Shown piece after piece: positions 23,301-36,165 of a stretch of 64,000 nucleotides of DNA. Origin of the DNA: Anthoceros angustus (taxonomy: Eukaryota > Streptophyta > Anthocerotopsida > Anthocerotales > Anthocerotaceae). A program made the position numbers and the translations under genes. Every line of letters starts with the position of its first letter. The stretch's first letter is position 1. Where the stretch lies: positions 186,001-250,000 of the forward strand of contig MU008174.1 in the NCBI GenBank assembly GCA_010909165.1, in the 5' to 3' direction. The notes under the pieces are model-generated. The model was not told where the DNA came from. It saw only the letters and a program-made list of their open reading frames with translations, and ran no database searches.

Positions 23301-26300
23301 GTCCACACACGACCTTTCAAAATCACCATTCCCTGGCGAGATGCGGAGGGGCATCCAGCAAGATGCCCGAACCCTCGGCAATTGTAACACTGACGGCACT
23401 CATTTGCGGGGTTCCTTGCCATCGATTGCGAATGCCCATGCCGTGGGGTTTCGCAAACTCGAGGTACAAAGTTTTGGTACCAGATCGGTGTTGCCTCTTG
23501 AATTTGGTATGTATCTTCCAAGCACATCTCCTCATCCTCCTCGTAGCCCAGTGGTTGCACTTTTGTTTGTGGGCGATTCGACCTCGAGTGCCCTGTCCAC
23601 AAGTTGAGCGAAGAGATTCGCCCGCGCTCGAGCAACCCTTCTTCTATCATGGTCCTTGATGGCATTAAGATGGAGTTTCTCGGTTTGACCATCATTTCCT
23701 CCATCTTGTTCCCTTGTTGCTCCACTTTTTGGCTGCTTTCCACCTCTCTTCTCACCGCTCCGCGTCCTTTCGTGCATATAGCAGCTCCTTTTGCACGTCG
23801 TCTTGTTTCCATCATTTTTCCCTTCTTCCTTCTATCCCTTGATTGCGCTCACCTTCGGCGAATTCTCCTCCGAATCCTCATGGTCTCCTCTTCCGTGGAG
23901 CTACCCGAGGAGTCGGTTGAAAACTATCCTCCTCCGCAGGCCCGGAGGACGAATAGTACTTCTTCTTCTTTTTGTATTTCTTTTTGTCCTTCCGTGCGCC
24001 CTTGTTCGAGTTCTTCTTCTCTTCCGTTGGACTCCTCATAGTTCAGAGCAGCTTTAATCGCCCGATCCAAATCTTTCTCAGCCTGGAGACGCACGTGCCT
24101 TCCCATTTCCGCGCCCAATCCTCTTGCAAACCAGCGAATGGCCATTAGCTCCGAGTGCGGACCAGCCCGATCCCGTAGGCTGTGGAACCTTTCCACATAA
24201 GCCTGCAGTGTCTCCTTCTTCCCTCTCCGCAGTCCCTCGAGTTTGGACAAGACATATCCTTCCACATCGACCCCTCAGATCTTTCACAAAAGCTCTCTTC
24301 AAGGCCCCAAAGGTAGGCGGGGTGTGGCGAAGCTATGTACTCCCGCTTGTACCACTTGGCGCCGCTCGCGTAAGACTCCATAAAGCAGTGGGCACGATCG
24401 CATCCTCACGGTTGTGGCGTCAAGCTCAAAACGCCGACTCATCCTTTTTTCCTCTTGCGGGTTTTCGCCCCATGTGTCGACTCGAGTCCCGTCATGTCCT
24501 CGTTTTGCACTTCACCCTCGAATCCAGCGGTCTCGGTGCTAAGGGAGTTACACTGATGCCATCCGAAATCGCAACCCTCGCGTTAAGTGTGGCGTTCGTG
24601 CCTTGCTCCCGTCCATTTGGATTCGCATGCCCTTTTTTCGCGACTCCCATCGAGTCCCTCGTCGTTTTGTGGTTGGACTTCTCTTCCTTCCCGCTGATGA
24701 AGCGCCTCTTCCTCCTCACTTGCGGACGTTATGGAAGCTCCCACTCCGTTCTTCTTCCTTTTTCCCTCGCTCCCCTTCTTAGGGTGTCCGCCTTCCTCTC
24801 TCGCCGCTCCGTGTCCGAGCGACCATCGCGGGAGTTCCGTAATACCCACTATCCACATCCCCAACCCTTCCGGGCTCCTCGGTGCAGCCTCGGAATCCTC
24901 CATCTGACCATGGCGCATCTTGACTTGCATTGCGGCAGGCTTTCTTTGCGGGGGTGGGTCGCCCGTGGAGGTTGAGCGATCCTCACTGTTTTCGGTGTCT
25001 GGCGGAGGCCTGCCGGCTCGTGACGATTGCTTGCGGTCCACACACCTTTCAAAATCACCATTCCCTGGCGAGATGCGGAGGGGCATCCAGCAAGATGCGA
25101 ACCCTCGGCAATTGTAACCTTGGGCGGCACTCATTTGCGGGGTTCCTTGCCATCGATTGCGAATGCCCATGCACAGGGTTTCGCAAACTCGAGGTACAAA
25201 GTTTTGGTACCGAGATCGGTGTTGCCTCTTGAATTTGGTATGTATCTTCCAAGCACATCTCCTCATCCTCCTCCTCGTAGCTGATGGTTGCACTTTTGTT
25301 TGTGGGCGATTCGACCTCGAGTGCCCTGTCCACAAGTTGAGCGAAGAGATTCGCGCTCCGGTAGCAACCCTTCTTCTATCATGGTCCTTGATGGCATTAA
25401 GATGGAGTTTCTCGGTTTGACCATCATTTCCTCCATCTTGTTCCCTTGTTGCTCCACTTTTTGGCTCTTTGTTTCCACCTCTCTTCTCACACTCCGCGTC
25501 CTTTCGTGCATATAGCGCTCCTTCCCTTTTGCACGTCGTCTTGTTTCCAGTCATTTTTCCCTTCTTCCTTCTATCCCTTGATTGCGCTCACCTTCGGCGA
25601 ATTCTCCTCCGAATCCTCATGGTCTCCTCTTTGGAGCTACCCGAGTCGGTTGAAAACTATCCTCCTCCAGCTATGGGGCGAATAGTACTTCTTCTTCTTT
25701 TGTATTTCTTTTTGTCCTTTGCGCCCTTGTTCGAGTTCTTCTTCTCTTCCGCGTTGGACTCCTCATAGTTCGAGCTTTAATCGCCCGATCCAAATCTTTC
25801 TCACTGGAGGCACGTGCCTTCCCATCTCGCGCCCAATCCTCTTGCAAACCGGTGAATGGCCATTAGCTCGAGTGCGGACCGGCCCGATCCGTGGGTGGAA
25901 CCTTTCCACATAAGCTGCGGTCTCCTTCTTCTTCCCTCTCCGCATCCCTCGAGTTTGGACAAGACATATCCTTCCACATCGACCCCTCGAACCTTTCACA
26001 AAAGCTCTCTTCAAGGCCCCAAAGTAGGCGGGGTGTGGCGGAAGCTATGTACTCCCGCTTGTACCACTTGGCCGCGCTCGCGTAAGACTCCATAAAGCAG
26101 TGGGCACGATCGCATCCTCCTCACGGTTGTGGCGTCAAGCTGCTCAAAAGCGCTCGACAAACTCGTCGGGATCCTCATGGCCCTTCTTTTCTCCATACAG
26201 CGGGTAAGATTGCTTAGTAGTAACAAGCGGTCTTGCCATAACTACCGGGGTAGTACTTTCAGCAATGGTAGTTGGCCGCCACTACGTGCGGTGACCTCTA
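20384..26300 (-). pseudogene. Gag region of element A, duplicated four to five times
   Basis: The minus strand encodes Gag: a Retrotrans_gag-type capsid with ETLQAYVERFHSLRDRAGP and MAIRWFARGLGAEMG (about 24080-24220). An acidic/Lys-rich linker and two CCHC zinc knuckles follow. Knuckle 2 (CYNCRGFGHLASGC) is clearest near 21080-21130. Knuckle 1 is best seen in element B. The zinc-knuckle part occurs at about 18600-19310, 20400-21770, 21780-22990, 23040-24400 and 24430-25760. The copies are joined by backward jumps at about 21775, 23040 and 24430. Gag binds RNA and forms the particle. Frame breaks lie mainly at CAG/CTG/CG. Confidence 0.75.
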
Positions 26301-26633
26301 CATTCACGAAGTTTTGGGACTGCGCGGATCTAGGCAATGGGCGAGATCAAAAGACAAGGTGGGATCGTACTTACCGCTTCAGTCGAGAGTTGGGAATCAA
26401 TCCGTTAAGATCCGATCCCTAGTTCCGAGTTGACTCCTCCCCTTCCTCGTCCCAAGTGTGATCTCCGCCGTGCTCTCCTCGTAACTCTCTGCAATCTTTC
26501 CGCTTGGCGTTGCCGTCTTGCGAGCGTTTCCCCAGTCGGATCGAATCGCTTGTCTCCACCGAGGCATCCATCAATCTAGTAATGCTAGACTCTCGTAAGC
26601 TATGGTTAGTCCTTCCTCGTCCTTGATTTGATT

Positions 26634-26653
26634 CCATTCCCGCAGCGGCGCCA
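26634..26653 (-). other. Primer-binding site, element A
   Basis: The minus strand reads TGGCGCCGCTGCGGGAATGG, three bases after the LTR's terminal CA. It matches the 3' end of plant tRNA-Asp(GUC) apart from the GCTGCG/GTTGCC positions. The copy at 44062-44082 matches better. Confidence 0.75.
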
Positions 26654-27281
26654 AAATGTGGAGTGTGGATTCGTGTCCGGGGACACCGTGAGGTCCACAT
26701 TCACCCTCAATGTCGTTGTAGGCTTAGGATTCGCTCCCAAGGGAATGGTTTGTGCCAAGAGGCGCTAACTTCTATCGCTCACCTTCACCTAAGTCAAGAC
26801 TTACTTGCTATTACTCCACTTACCTATCTACTCAACCACTACTACCCCCGACTTGTCTAGCTACCACGGCTCTTATTCCACGACCGCAAATCTCATTCCA
26901 CGAGCGGTGGCTCTCACCGGGTAGTTGCTTCGACCACCGAGGTGGGTCCACACCAAACCCTAGCGACTTATTTCCGGCCGCGGCGGATCTAGGCAATGGG
27001 CGAGATCAAAAGACAAGGTGGGAATGGCCCTTGTACGTAGTCGAGGTTGGGAATCGAATCCGTTAAGATCCGATCCCTAGTTCCGAGTTGACTCCTGCCC
27101 CTTCCTCGTCCCAAGTGTGATCTCCGCTCTCCTCGTAACTCTCACAATCTTTCCGCTTGGCGTTGCCGTCTTGCGAGCGTTTCCCCAGTCGGATCGAATC
27201 GCTTGTCTCCACCGAGGCATCCATCAATCTAGTAATGCTAGACTCTCGTAAGCTATGGTTAGTCCTTCCTCGTCCTTGATT

Positions 27282-27301
27282 CCATTCCCGCAGCGGCGCC
27301 A
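27282..27301 (-). other. Second primer-site/LTR junction
   Basis: This repeats the primer-binding site and LTR edge of 26634-26657, followed by LTR sequence from 27305. A third, shortened version is at 29108-29121 with the LTR restarting at 29125. These were produced by the duplication of the leader region. Confidence 0.75.
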
Positions 27302-27649
27302 AAATGTGGAGTGTGGATTCGTGTCCGGGGACACCGTGAGGTCCACATTCACCCTCAATGTCGTTGTAGGCTTAGGATTCGCTCCCAAGGGAATGGTTTG
27401 TGCCAAGAGGCGCTAACTTCTATCGCTCGACCTTCACCTAAGTCAAGACTTGCTATTACTCCTCTTACCTATCTACTCAACCACTACTACCCCCGACTTG
27501 TCTAGCTACCACTCTTATTCCACGACCGCAAATCTCATTCCACGACCGCGGTGCTCTCACCGGTAGTTGCTTGACCACCGAGGTGGGTCCCACACCCAAA
27601 CCCTAGCGACTTATTTCCGGCGCCGCGCGCGGATCCCCACGCAGGCGTC

Positions 27650-30240
27650 CGTACCGGATCGGCTTTATTGCACTCCACACTTCATGCACACACACACCGA
27701 TTCCTAGGGACCTAAATTCCACAAATCCTCACCGCTCCACACACACAGGCGCCACACTCACACAACTTTACAAGGGCCTGTTCCCCTTGCGCCGCTTCCA
27801 CCAGCACCGGTTTGGTTTCTTTTGGATTCACACAATCTCCGCTAGCCTCTCAATTAGTTCCCTTCTCAACCCCTCTCACACCTCGCCAGCGTCTGATGTT
27901 TAGTCACTCCTTCACCCAATCTTCTCCCTCTCTCTCTCTCCCTCAACTCGCCCGAGCTTCCAACCATCCACTCAACACTTCTCTCAATTGAACACAACTA
28001 GGGACAAGTGTGAAGGAAAGAAGAACCCCAGGCGTCCACGCTCGGATCGGCTTTATTGCACTCCACACTTCATGCACACACACACCGATTCCTAGGGACC
28101 TAAATTCCACAAATCCCTCACCGCTCCACACACACACACACAAGGCGCCACACTCACACAACTTTACAAGGAGCTGTTCCCCTTGCACTTCCACCAGAGT
28201 TTGGTTTCTTTTGGATTCACACAATCTCCGCTAGCCTCTCAATTAGTTCCTTCTCAACCCCTCTCACACCTCGCCAGCGTCTGATGTTTAGTCACTCCTT
28301 CACCCAATCTTCTCCCTCTCTCTCTCTCCCTCAACTCGCCCGAGCTTCCAACCATCCACTCAACACTTCTCTCAATTGAACACAACTAGCGGGGACAAGT
28401 GTGAAGGAAAGAAGAACCCCAGGCGTCACGGCGTTACGAGCAAGCTCCGGACCCGCCCAATCCCTTGGTTTCCTCCTCCTTTGTCGGCAAGATTGCTTTA
28501 TCACCCCTCCTCCCAGTGCGGAAGCTATGTACTCCCGCTTGTACCACTTGGCCGCTCGCGTAAGACTCCATAAAGCAGTGGGCACGATCGCATCCTCACG
28601 GTTGTGGCGTCGGTGCTCAAAAGCAGCTCGACAAACTCGTCGGGATCCTCATGGCCCTTCTTTTCTCCATACAGCGGGTAAGATTGCTTAGTAGTAACAA
28701 GCAGATCGCCATAACTACGGGGTAGTACTTTCAGCAGCTGCGGTAGTTGGCCGCAGCCACTACGTGCGGGTGACCTCTACATTCACGAAGTTTGACCTGC
28801 GGCGGATCTAGGCAATGGGCGAGATCAAAAGACAAGGTGGGATCGGGGCCTTGCACATACGTAGTCGAGGTTGGGAATCGAATCCGTTAAGATCCGATCC
28901 CTAGTTCCGAGTTGACTCCTCTTCCTCGTCCCAAGTGTGATCTCCGTGCTCTCCTCGTAACTCTCTGCAATCTTTCCATTGCTTGGCGTTGCCGTCTTGC
29001 GAGCGTTTCCCCAGTCGGATCGAATCGCTTGTCTCCACGAGGCATCCATCAATCTAGTAATGCTAGACTCTCGTAAGCTATGGTTAGTCCTTCCTCGTCC
29101 TTGATTCCATTCCCCGCGCCAAAATGTGGAGTGTGGATTCGTGTCCGGGGACACCGTGAGGTCCACATTCACCCTCAATGTCGTTGTAGGCTTAGGATTC
29201 GCTCCCAAGGGAATGGTTTGTGCCAAGAGGCGCTAACTTCTATCGCTCGACCTTCACCTAAGTCAAGACTTACTTGCTATTACTCCTCTTACCTATCTAC
29301 TCAACCACTACTACCCCCGACACCACGACTCTTATTCCACGACCGCAAATCTCATTCCACGACCGCGGTGGCTCTCACCGGTAGTTGCTTCGACCACCGA
29401 GGTGGGTCCACACCAAACCCTAGCGACTTATTTCCGGCCGCCTATTCGAGGATTATTCGGCTCCTCGTCCACCCAAGCTGGACCTCCTCCCAGTGCGGAT
29501 CGGCTTTATTGCACTCCACACTTCATGCACACACACACCGATTCCTAGGGACCTAAATTCCACAAATCCTCACCGCTCCACACACACACACACAGGCGCC
29601 ACACTCACACAACTTTACAAGGGCCTGTTCCCCTTGCGCCGCTTCCACCAGCACCGGTTTGGTTTCTTTTGGATTCACACAAATCTCCGCTAGCCTCTCA
29701 ATTAGTTCCCTTCTCAACCCCTCTCACACCTCGCCAGCGTCTGATGTTTAGTCACTCCTTCACCCAATCTTCTCCCTCTCTCTCTCTCCCTCAACTCGCC
29801 CGAGCTTCCAACCATCCACTCAACACTTCTCTCAATTGAACACAACTAGGGACAAGTGTGAAGGAAAGAAGAACCCCAGGCGTCCACGCTCGGATCGGCT
29901 TTATTGCACTCCACACTTCATGCACACACACACCGATTCCTAGGGACCTAAATTCCACAAATCCCTCACCGCTCCACACACACACACACAAGGCGCCACA
30001 CTCACACAACTTTACAAGGAGCTGTTCCCCTTGCACTTCCACCAGAGTTTGGTTTCTTTTGGATTCACACAAATCTCCGCTAGCCTCTCAATTAGTTCCT
30101 TCTCAACCCCTCTCACACCTCGCCAGCGTCTGATGTTTAGTCACTCCTTCACCCAATCTTCTCCCTCTCTCTCTCTTCCTCAATTCGCCCGCAAGCTTCC
30201 AACCATCCACTCAACATTTCTCGCTTAATTCGGAACACAA
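27650..30240. repeat. Four-fold repeat of an LTR segment (391/1450/393 bp spacing)
   Basis: A block starting CGGATCGGCTTTATTGCACT occurs at about 27656, 28047, 29497 and 29890. Two ~280-bp stretches (27943-28224 and 29791-30072) encode identical minus-strand frames 1848 bp apart. The whole ~1.85 kb cassette, itself containing a leader/LTR junction, has therefore been duplicated with almost no divergence. Confidence 0.75.
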
Positions 30241-30639
30241 CTAGCAGGGACAAGTGTGAAGGAAAGAAGAACCCCCGGGCGTCACAGCAGGCGTTACGAG
30301 CAAGCTCCAGACCCGCCCCGCGCCAATCCCTTGGTTTCCTCCTCCTTTGTCAGCAAGATTGCTTTATCACCCCTCCTCCCCCAGCTGCGGAGCAAGCTCT
30401 CGACCACCCCTAGGAGCGTCTCGCGCACACCGCCTCTGTCAATCGGACGTCTCCAACCAGCCACAGGCAGCGTGGGGATCTCAACCAGAATTATCGGCGT
30501 GAGGGACCTAGTCGCCCCTCTTATACATCGGTGGGGCACCACCCCGGATTTTAGGTCCTAAGATGGCTATCGCGAAGGCGCGCCCACAATTCGGGCGATC
30601 CTAGGTCGGTCGACATCCTAACCAAATTATCTTTAGGTT

Positions 30640-33600
30640 GCTACCACCTCACGCTCTGCGCGCCCTACCTCGACTTGGCGTCGGCCTCGTCCTCCATTGC
30701 CGCCACGAGCTCTCACCTTGCGCCCGGTGGACGGGTTCTCCACACTACTTCCACCTCACATCGCTGGGCGTCGAATTTGAGGTGTACCACCTGGGCTTCG
30801 CATCTTCCGCTGGCCGCCTATTCGAGGATTATTCGGCTCCTCGTCCACCCAAGCTGGACCTCCTCCTCGCTCAACTCCTCCAAAGTCGCCTCCGCGCATA
30901 ATAGGGAGCCAACCCCACACCGGGCGATGGTAGAAGTATGCACTTGGTCCTCACTTGCGATGGGTAGGCCACATCCCTCCTATTTCCACACGCACATGGG
31001 CGGTGAGGTTAAGCACGCGTTCTCCATTCACATATAGACCGGGCACATAAGTTTCCTCATCCATGTGCCGTAATATAATAGGACCCCTGCTGCGGTGAGG
31101 TGCTTACCCCTCCTCCGTAGGCTACACAGTTGCTGGCCTATGTCCTCGCGAGGCGCCACGTCGCATCCGCCGCCGCCCGGGTTGGTTGCGCCAATGTCGG
31201 TGGCGGTTTCGACTACGCGGTAGTGGACTCCACGACGGCCGTCGTTCGTTCGAACCGGTAGGTGAGGTTTCGGCTACCTCGGTTCTTTGCTTCCTTCCGC
31301 TCGGTAGGCCCTTCCGCTACTCGATCGTGGTCACGCTACCCTTCCCCTTCCCTTTGTCTTTTACGGCCCCGCCACGTGCCTCATCCGCTCCGCTTATATC
31401 GCTCCGCTAGCTTATGGGCCTTTTCCCGAGGCCGCTTCACGCTCTGGGCTCGCAACAACTCCCCTGCATCTCTGGTTCGTCTCGTGGGCATCCTTAATTT
31501 GAGCCATGAGTGCTTCCTGCTGGCTCGTCATGGCTTGCAACTTCTCCTGGGCCCTGCACAAATCTTCTTGAATCTTGGCCCTTATTTCCTCTAGGTTCCG
31601 CTTGTCTTCCTCCAGTTGCTTGCGCTTGGCCTCCTCTTCGTCAAACCTGGCCTTCACCACTTCCTCCCGTCGCCCCTGCACACTGAGCCAGGTGAGAGCT
31701 AAAGCCGCTTGATCCAACAAATCTGCTTGGGCCCGGATCATCGACGTGGTCAGCTCCTGCAAGTCCACTTGTTGTGGCGGCCCCGACGCCATCCCTCGAG
31801 AACTTTCCTCCCAGTGCGCACCCTCACCAATTCGGTTGCATCCACCTCTGTTGCGGTGGAGTCCCTTGAAAATCTCTTCCCATCGAGGAGGGTCCGCCTC
31901 GAGGTCAGCCTAAACCCTCGGAGTTGATTCATCATCGCATCCAGTCGGCAAAATTGTCCTCGGATCGCGCCTCCTCTTCGCCACCTCAAGCTGGTTTGGC
32001 TTTCATTTTCTTTGCTTCCTTCCTCCTTGGGCTCCTCCGCCTTCACCTTTTCGACACAGTGGCCGCATCCGCCTTCACCTTTTTTTGATGCCCGCCTTCA
32101 CCCCGGTCTTCCTCCTTTTCTTTGGTGGGAATTTCCTTCTCCTCCTCCAGGCACTGTCGCCACCGACTCCCGGCTATCCGATTTTTCCTCCTTGGGCTCC
32201 TCCGCCTTCCATTTCACCTCCCTAACCGGCTTCCACATGTGGAGGGAGGCTACAATCTCCACCTCTGGCGGGGCAGTTAGCGTAAACATAAAGATGGACG
32301 GAAATGGTGAGATTAGAGGCCGAGGCGGAAATCAAGTTCAACCTCTCTTCACACAACTTGTCGAGAGAATTCGCTAATCGATCTTCGCCCCTTGACCACT
32401 TCATGAAGGAACAAGCAAGTGGTCGGACAAATAATCACGCTTCTTGTCTGCGAAACATAGGAAACCACTGGCGGACCCATCAAGCTGTTGCCAATCCCTC
32501 GTCAACCGCCGTTGGGTTCGCGAATTCGCCCGCTTTAACGGGCGGCTGCTGCTTCTTGCCGTGCTTCTTTTCTGGGCGGCTCCATCACCAACCGCCGCCT
32601 CCTCCTTGCGCACCCTCACCAATTGTTGCATCCACCTCTGTTGCGGTGGAGTCCCTTGAAAATCTCTTCCCATCTTTGAGGAGGGTCCGCCTCGAGGTCA
32701 GCCTAAACCCTCGGAGTTGATTCATCATCGCATCCGGTCGGCAAAATTGTCCTCGGATCGCGCCTCCTCTTCGCCACCTCAAGCTGGTTTGGCTTTCATT
32801 TCTGTAGCGGGCGCCTTTTCGACACAGTGGCCGCATCCGCCTTCACCTTTTTTTGATGCCCGCCTTCACCCCGGTCTTCCTCCTTTTCTTTGGTGGGAAT
32901 TTCCTTCTCCTCCTCCAGGCCTGTCGCCCGACTCCCGGCTATCCGATTTTTCCTCCTTGGGCTCCTCCGCCTTCCATTTCACCTCCCTAACCGGCTTCCA
33001 CATGTGGAGGAGGCTACAATCTCCACCTCTGGCGGGGCAGTTAGCGTAAACATAAAGATGGACGGAAATGGTGAGATTAGAGGCCGAGGCGGAAATCAAG
33101 TTCAACCTCTCTTCACACAACTTGTCGAGAGAATTCGCTTCGATCTTCGCCCCTTGACCACTTCATGAAGGAACAAGCAAGTGGTCGGACAAATAATCGC
33201 TTCTTGTCTTTGCGAAACATAGGAAACCACTGGCGGACCCATCAAGCTGCTGTTGCCAAATCCCTCGTCAACCGCCGTTGGGTTCGCGAATTCGCCCGCT
33301 TTAACGGGCGGCTGCTGCTTCTTGCCGTGCTTCTTTTCTGGACGGCTCCATCACCAACCGCCGCCTCCTCCTTGCGCACCCTCACCAATTGTTGCATCCA
33401 CCTCTGTTGCGGTGGAGTCCCTTGAAAATCTCTTCCCATCTTTGAGGAGGGTCCGCCTCAGGTCAGCCTAAACCCTCGGAGTTGATTCATCATCGCATCC
33501 GGTCGGCAAAATTGTCCTCGGATCGCGCCTCCTCTTCGCCACCTCAAGCTGGTTTGGCTTTCATTTCTGTAGCGCCGTTTTCGACACAGTGGCCGCATCC

Positions 33601-34721
33601 GCCTTCACCTTTTGATGCCCGCCTTCACCCCGGTCTTCCTCCTTTTCTTTGGTGGGAATTTCCTTCTCCTCCTCCAGGCCTGTCGCCACCGACTCCCAGC
33701 TATCCGATTTTTCCTCCTTGGGCTCCTCCGCCTTCCATTTCACCTCCCTAACCGGCTTCCACATGTGGAGGCTACAATCTCCACCTCTGGCGGGGCAGTT
33801 AGCGTAAACATAAAGATGGACCGAAATGGTGAGATTAGAGGCCGAGGCGGAGAAATCAAGTTCAACCTCTCTTCACACAACTTGTCGAGAGAATTCGCTA
33901 ATCGATCTTCGCCTTGACCACTTCATGAAGGAAGCGGCAGCAAGTGGTCGGACAAATAATCCACTTCTTGTCTGCGAAACATAGGAAACCACTGGCGGAC
34001 CCATCAAGCTGCGTTGCCAAATCCCTCGTCAACCGTTGGGTTCGCGAATTCGCCCGCTTTAACCGGGCGGCTGCTTGCCGTGCTTCTTTTCTGACGGCTC
34101 CATCACCAACCCGCCGCCTCCTCCTTGCCGCCACCCTCTAACCAGCTCCGGTCCCAATCCTGCGGCCGCTCTAAATCCCCTTTGGTTCATCCTTGGTGTG
34201 CGCACACTCTGCACAGTCCAGTTCATGTAATTCCACCGCTCTTCCATGAAACCCAGCTTCAGCTCCTTCACCAGCTCCCCAGCTCGAACTTTCCAATGAT
34301 CCATGTTCGGCCATTGGGCAAGCACAATTTCGGTGGTGACCTTGGGCGCCATCCCTCTCACGGTCTTCCTGGTCTCGCGCCACAAACCAACGCCACCTCG
34401 CTGCGAATTTCCTGGGGGGTCAGTCTCCAGGGTTCCTACCTCCTCAGCAAGGAGCGCCGCTGTCTGTCGCGCCTTCCTCCTCCTGCGTTGCGCCTCGCGA
34501 TGTCGGCGGCGGGGTTGGGCTCCTTCCCGCCGTCGTTGCGCCTCGCGCCTCCTGCGATCACGGTGCCCCGGACGGCTCCTCGACTTCGTCGCGCTCCGCT
34601 TATATCGCTCGCTCCGTTGTTTGAGCAGGATTGTCATTTCCTAGGGTTAAGTTTCCCGGTTCCCCTACTCTGTTCGACCTCTCGACCGCTTCCCACATCC
34701 CAATCCACAACCCACACTCAT
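30640..34721 (-). pseudogene. LTR-encoded ORF, copy in LTR B (expanded)
   Basis: The same coding region as at 45159-47667, lengthened by the ~765-bp triplication. The start ATG is near 34719-34721, about 65 bp downstream of the TATA box. A 192-codon frame (34059-34637) covers the basic N-terminus, LLAEEVGTLE and the MAPKVTTEIVLAQWPNMDHW region. The clearest coiled coil of the window is at 31412-31792: an open frame beginning MASGPPQQVDLQELTTSMI, continuing through EEEAKRKQLEEDKRNLEEI and ending with EALMAQIKDAHETNQ. The central region is present three times. Confidence 0.5.
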
Positions 34722-34783
34722 TCACTACCGGGCGTGGTCGACCCCAACTTATAGACTCTAATTATTCCAAACCCCCTATCTCA

Positions 34784-34792
34784 CATATATAG
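34784..34792 (-). promoter_or_regulatory. LTR B TATA box
   Basis: The same minus-strand CTATATATG as in the other LTRs, about 230 bp inside the LTR 5' end. It is duplicated at 35911-35919 with the repeated LTR end. Confidence 0.6.
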
Positions 34793-35019
34793 ACTTTTTA
34801 GGGAACATTCGAGTCCATGGGCCAAGGAACACCAAATTCGGACCATTTATTTTCTAACCTAGGCAATAAAACAAAAAGAACTCCATAGGCCAAGGACATT
34901 TTTACTATGAATATCCCCAACTACCGTCAATCGACTTATTTTCACACCACTCTCAAAAAAAAAAAAAACAAAAATTCACTTGAGCACATTTTAAGGGTTT
35001 CGAGACTAGATCGTTTACA

Positions 35020-35035
35020 TACTCCCTTCTCATTT
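35020..35035 (-). other. Polypurine tract between element B internal region and LTR B
   Basis: Identical to the tract at 12984-12999 and directly adjoining the LTR edge at 35019. The duplicated copy near 36135 has lost about four bases at the LTR junction. Confidence 0.75.
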
Positions 35036-36165
35036 GTTGGCGTCGCCAACTTATGTATAATACTTCTTGACCCTCCACCCATTGACTCGGGTCGGTAGTG
35101 GAGGTCCACCTTCTTGCGGTTGTCTTGAGCCATTCTTGAAGACTTGAGAACTTTGTATGGCCCCATCCATCGAAGGTGGAGCTTGCCGGAAAGTGCATGT
35201 ACCTATTGTCGTCTGTGAGGCCAAGTCACCGGAACTACCCACTCTTGCTTCGCCCATACACCCTTCTAACCAGCTCCGGTCCCAATCCTGCGGCTTCGCT
35301 CTAAATCCCCTTTGGTTCATCCTTGGTGGCGCACACTCTGCACAGTCCGAGTTCATGTAATTCCACCGCTCTTCCATGAAACCCGGCTTGACTCCTTCAC
35401 AGCTCCCAGCTCGAACTTTCCAATGATCCATGTTCGGCCATTGGGCAAGCACAATTTCGGTGGTGACCTTGGCGCCATCCCTCTCACGGTCTTCACGGTC
35501 TCGCCACAAACCAACGCCACCTCGCTGCGAATTTCACGGAGGTCGGTCTCGGGGTTCCTACCTCCTCGGCAAGGCGCGCCTTCCTCCTCTGCGTCGCGCC
35601 TTCCTCCTCTGCGTCGCGCCTCGCGATGTCGGCGGGGTTGAGCTCCTTCCCCGTCGTTGCGCCTCGCGCCCTCCTGCGATCACGGTGCCCCGGACCCGGC
35701 TCCTCGACTTCGTCGCGCTCGCTCGCTCGCTCGCTCGCTCCGTTGTTTGAGCAGGATTACATCATTCCTAGGGTTAAGTTTCCCGGGTTCCCCTACTCTG
35801 TTCGACCTCTCGACCGCTTCCCACATCCCAATCCACAACCCACACTCATTCCCCATTTCTGGAGTCGACCCCAACTTATAGACTCTAATTATTCCAAACC
35901 CCCTATCTCACATATATAGACTTTTTAGGGAACATTAGTCCATGGGCCAAGGAACACCAAATTCCGGACCATTTATTTTCTAACCTAGGCAATAAAACAA
36001 AAAGAACTCCATAGGCCAAGGACATTTTTACTATGAATATCCCCAACTACCGTCAATCGACTTATTTTCACCACTCTCAAAAAAACAAAAATTCACTTGA
36101 GCACATTTTCAGGGTTTCGAGACTAGATCGTTTACTCCCTTCTCATTTGTTGGCGTCCCGCCAAC

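Larger units (their letters stand above)
26657..36134 (-). repeat. LTR B (shared LTR) with internal re-duplications
   Basis: LTR sequence begins at 26657 but is interrupted twice by returns to the leader/gag (at about 26985 and 28520). Each return ends in a new primer-site/LTR junction (27305 and 29125). The LTR then continues to its TTTACA end at 35019. That end, with the polypurine tract and the integrase C-terminus, is repeated once more (about 35255-36360; second end near 36134). Between 31.8 and 34.1 kb a ~765-bp segment occurs three times (landmark CGACACAGTGGCCGCATCCGCC at about 32050, 32820 and 33583). Confidence 0.8.

Noticed and set aside
18500-25800. Regularly recurring blocks that might suggest a satellite or CRISPR-like array
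   Set aside because: The blocks are long (0.3-1.5 kb) copies of Gag/PR coding sequence joined at irregular points, with no short repeat/spacer structure.
26657-30640. Several separate solo LTRs
   Set aside because: The junctions at 27305 and 29125 are preceded by element leader and primer sites, not by host DNA with target duplications, so they are internal duplications.
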